Shown: positions 61,984 through 64,000 of the stretch, in pieces
Numbering within the stretch: position 1 is the first letter of the stretch
Layout: every line of letters begins with the position of its first letter
Assembly: GCA_903865935.1 (NCBI GenBank)
Contig: CAIPLT010000059.1
Location: forward strand, 112,001-176,000
Length of the DNA: 64,000 bases
Origin: Caldifarciminota bacterium
GTDB taxonomy: Bacteria; Hydrothermota; Tepidihabitantia; Tepidihabitantales; CAIPLT01
Direction of reading: 5' to 3'
Made by a program: the position numbers and the translations under genes
The notes under the pieces: generated by a model
Databases searched by the model: none
Seen by the model: the letters and a program-made list of their open reading frames with translations, nothing else
What the model was told of the DNA's origin: nothing

Positions 61984-64000
61984 ATGAAAAACATAAAGTT
62001 AATATTATTTACTTTGATTTTTATTAGCACGGCAATCGCACAAAACGGTGCATGGTATGGGATGGCAAACGTTCTGGCGAATATGCAAAACGGATGTTGT
62101 ATATGCTATGGTGGCAACGATACAATATTTGCTCTTAAGGGAAATTATTCTAAAACTTTTTATGCTTATGCTATTTCTCAAAATACTTGGGTAACAGAAC
62201 AATCTTCTTGGAGTGGCAATGTTTTGGTGGGGCCAGGTGGTTCTATTACTAACGTTGGTACTACTCTTTATGCGATTGCGGGTAATCAACAAAGTAATTT
62301 TTTCCGTTATCGCTCTCAAAACGGATGGACTCCTTTAATAAATGCCCCTGGTACCTTTACAACAGGTGCAGCACTTTGCTGGGGTGGTGGAGACACGATA
62401 TATGCGTTTAAAGGAAATAGCAGAGATTTTTATAGATATAGTATCCAAGGAACAAATTGGCAGACAGCGCAAATTCCCGGAAATATACCTGCTCCTGGAG
62501 CAGGAGCAAGTATGTGTTATTACGAACCCGGTTCGTGCATTTATGGGATTTCAGGAGGAACTACATTCAATTTTTGGCGTTACAATATAGAATCACGTAC
62601 ATGGGATATTAATTTGGCTCATCCAATCAGTTATTGGAATGCGGGCGCATCATTAATATGGAATGGCGGAACGAAAATCTATGGTGTTTTAGGTAATGCT
62701 CCTAATGGTGACCGTGATACGATTCTTGTTTATGACATTCCAACGAATGCATGGAAAGATACGATTGTTGTACCTCATACTACCGGTGGTTCAAATGAAG
62801 GAACGGGATTGTTGGCATGGGACAATCGCAAAGGTCAACTACAATTATACATCGCTACCGGAGACAATCATAATTATTTCTACCGTTATTGTTTGCCTTT
62901 GGTCCAGAAATTTCTACCTTTGGGACAAGATTTTGAAGCCATCCAATTTCCACCTCCGGGCTGGCAATCAAAATCCGATGTATATACTGATGTTTGGCAA
63001 AGAAGTACCAATTATTCAGGTACCACACCATATCAACCCAATATAGCTGTTGATTCTTTTGAACAGGGAGCAGGGGATCATCAAGCAAGTTTTATTTCAC
63101 CTAAATTTTTTGTCGGCACTCGACCCGCTTTAATAAAAGTCCGATTCTACATGTACAATACTAATGAAGGATCAGAACCAGCAGATGAACTTAAAATCGA
63201 ATATTATAAACCAAATGCCTCGTATCCGGTAACAGTTGCTACTTTCCCAAGACGTGACCCAAGTGTCCCGCTATGGAATCCAAAAGAAGTCACTTTTGTC
63301 GAAACTGATACGATACAAATTGCCTTCCACGGAATTGATGCGGATGGAGACAACTATCCTCTTTTAATAGATAGTATTAAAATTACTTTAGATACGACTG
63401 TACTTTACTCAAATACTTTCCAGGCGACCGCAGCCAATCAATCACGTTTGTTAGCCCGTAAGCCTGAAACACAGAGGCTTCATACAATTTTCCGAAAAGC
63501 CTTTATGGATGCCTCGGGAAATCCGGATGGCAGAGCACTACTCTATTATTCCTTTTCTGATGATGCTAGTCATTGGTCTTCCCCAGTTCTAATTGATACG
63601 ACAAGTTTGGGAGCTGCAAACATACGTTCTTATTCAGCAATTGCAACTGGCGTTTTTGACGGTAAAGAACCATGGATTGTTTATGTAAGACCCGATAGAA
63701 CAGCCCCATATGTCCCTAATGCAATACGAATAGCGATACGAAGACAAAATGGCACATGGAAAAAAGTGACCCTGCAAAATATTGTCGGAGAATATATATA
63801 TGGTGTGTCTATGGCAATGGGTCTAACTCAAGGTATGGAGCAACCTGCACAAGATTTAGCTTATGTTGTAGCACACACGCATAACATAGTCAGCGGCTAT
63901 AGACTTCGTTTCTTTGCATTTGAAACTACCGGAACTACTTTTGCTGATATGATATTAGATGAAGGTAATGTTAGTCAGCCATCAATTGCAATAACCCCTG
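61984..64000 (+). CDS. Large secreted protein with Kelch-like repeats and choice-of-anchor J domain (3' partial)
   Basis: An uninterrupted frame of 672 codons runs off the right edge. A signal peptide (ending STAIAQ, about residue 19) is followed by about six Kelch-like units (CCICYGGNDTIFALKGN, ALCWGGGDTIYAFKGN, ASLIWNGGTKIYGVLGN) up to residue 300. Residues about 315-470 match the choice-of-anchor J type (FEAIQFPPPGWQ, FISPKFFV, PLLIDSIKI). A further strand-rich region begins near 485. GGGGTGA precedes the ATG. Probably cell-surface or secreted; any sorting domain would lie outside. Confidence 0.82.
   Translation, partial: MKNIKLILFTLIFISTAIAQNGAWYGMANVLANMQNGCCICYGGNDTIFALKGNYSKTFYAYAISQNTWVTEQSSWSGNVLVGPGGSITNVGTTLYAIAGNQQSNFFRYRSQNGWTPLINAPGTFTTGAALCWGGGDTIYAFKGNSRDFYRYSIQGTNWQTAQIPGNIPAPGAGASMCYYEPGSCIYGISGGTTFNFWRYNIESRTWDINLAHPISYWNAGASLIWNGGTKIYGVLGNAPNGDRDTILVYDIPTNAWKDTIVVPHTTGGSNEGTGLLAWDNRKGQLQLYIATGDNHNYFYRYCLPLVQKFLPLGQDFEAIQFPPPGWQSKSDVYTDVWQRSTNYSGTTPYQPNIAVDSFEQGAGDHQASFISPKFFVGTRPALIKVRFYMYNTNEGSEPADELKIEYYKPNASYPVTVATFPRRDPSVPLWNPKEVTFVETDTIQIAFHGIDADGDNYPLLIDSIKITLDTTVLYSNTFQATAANQSRLLARKPETQRLHTIFRKAFMDASGNPDGRALLYYSFSDDASHWSSPVLIDTTSLGAANIRSYSAIATGVFDGKEPWIVYVRPDRTAPYVPNAIRIAIRRQNGTWKKVTLQNIVGEYIYGVSMAMGLTQGMEQPAQDLAYVVAHTHNIVSGYRLRFFAFETTGTTFADMILDEGNVSQPSIAITP

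Overview
The window reads as a chromosomal segment of an AT-rich, uncultured-type bacterium that uses the standard code (TAA, TAG and TGA all act as stops). Three secreted beta-rich proteins end in a Bacteroidota-style type 9 secretion sorting domain (YPNP...DITG...DGIYFIKL). There are Fe-S and ferredoxin-dependent oxidoreductases for 2-oxoacids, type IV pilins, an outer-membrane barrel protein, Lnt and MurJ, so the cell is diderm and probably anaerobic. This combination resembles candidate division WOR-3 (Stahlbacteria) or a related lineage. That placement is inference from gene style; the 23S rRNA gene in the window could settle it.

Layout. 1-5.2 kb: a bactofilin-like membrane protein running in from the left edge, TspO, an endonuclease V-type repair glycosylase, small membrane and acetyltransferase genes, and a hicBA toxin-antitoxin pair. 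5.2-8.2 kb: nadA with an Rrf2 regulator (minus strand) and murJ. 8.3-14.2 kb: a secreted PDZ protein, a VOC/GyrI-like/ATP-dependent ligase run, and envelope or secreted proteins. 14.2-17.7 kb: a 23S-5S rRNA unit with two promoters and no 16S. 17.9-23.1 kb: a pilin, then a five-gene 2-oxoacid:ferredoxin oxidoreductase operon on the minus strand. 23.2-28.6 kb: TPR proteins, purN, an oxidoreductase, lnt and an amidohydrolase-like gene. 28.7-35.8 kb: a sorted beta-propeller, buk-iorA-iorB, another sorted protein and a methyltransferase. 35.9-42.7 kb: DUF3467, CCA-adding enzyme, site-2 protease, FtsK, a LarA-like protein and a second pilin. 42.7-48 kb: rplR-rpsE-rpmD-rplO-secY, then purQ with a two-component FAD/2Fe-2S dehydrogenase. 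48-58.1 kb: a sorted SBBP-repeat protein, an EF-G paralogue, ribD-ribE, a radical SAM protein, PAP2, pyrB-pyrC and tRNA-Met. 58.1-64 kb: a very AT-rich region with a glycoside hydrolase and a Kelch-like secreted protein, each preceded by a copy of the same 121-bp promoter/mini-gene element.

Two expression features run through the window. (1) Many transcription-unit-leading genes have a near-consensus sigma70-type promoter whose -10 box ends only 5-11 nt before the ATG, with no Shine-Dalgarno, which predicts leaderless or near-leaderless mRNAs. (2) Three internal operon genes (rpsE, cca, a PAP2 gene) have no usable ATG/GTG/TTG; each has an ATT codon overlapping the upstream stop and preceded by a good Shine-Dalgarno, which predicts AUU initiation with translational coupling.

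The best candidate for something undescribed is the duplicated element at 58261-58381 and 61495-61615. It carries a promoter with an inverted repeat around its -10, a small open frame, then a second promoter and a long leader before a large secreted-protein gene. All function names are from reading the sequence; no searches were run.
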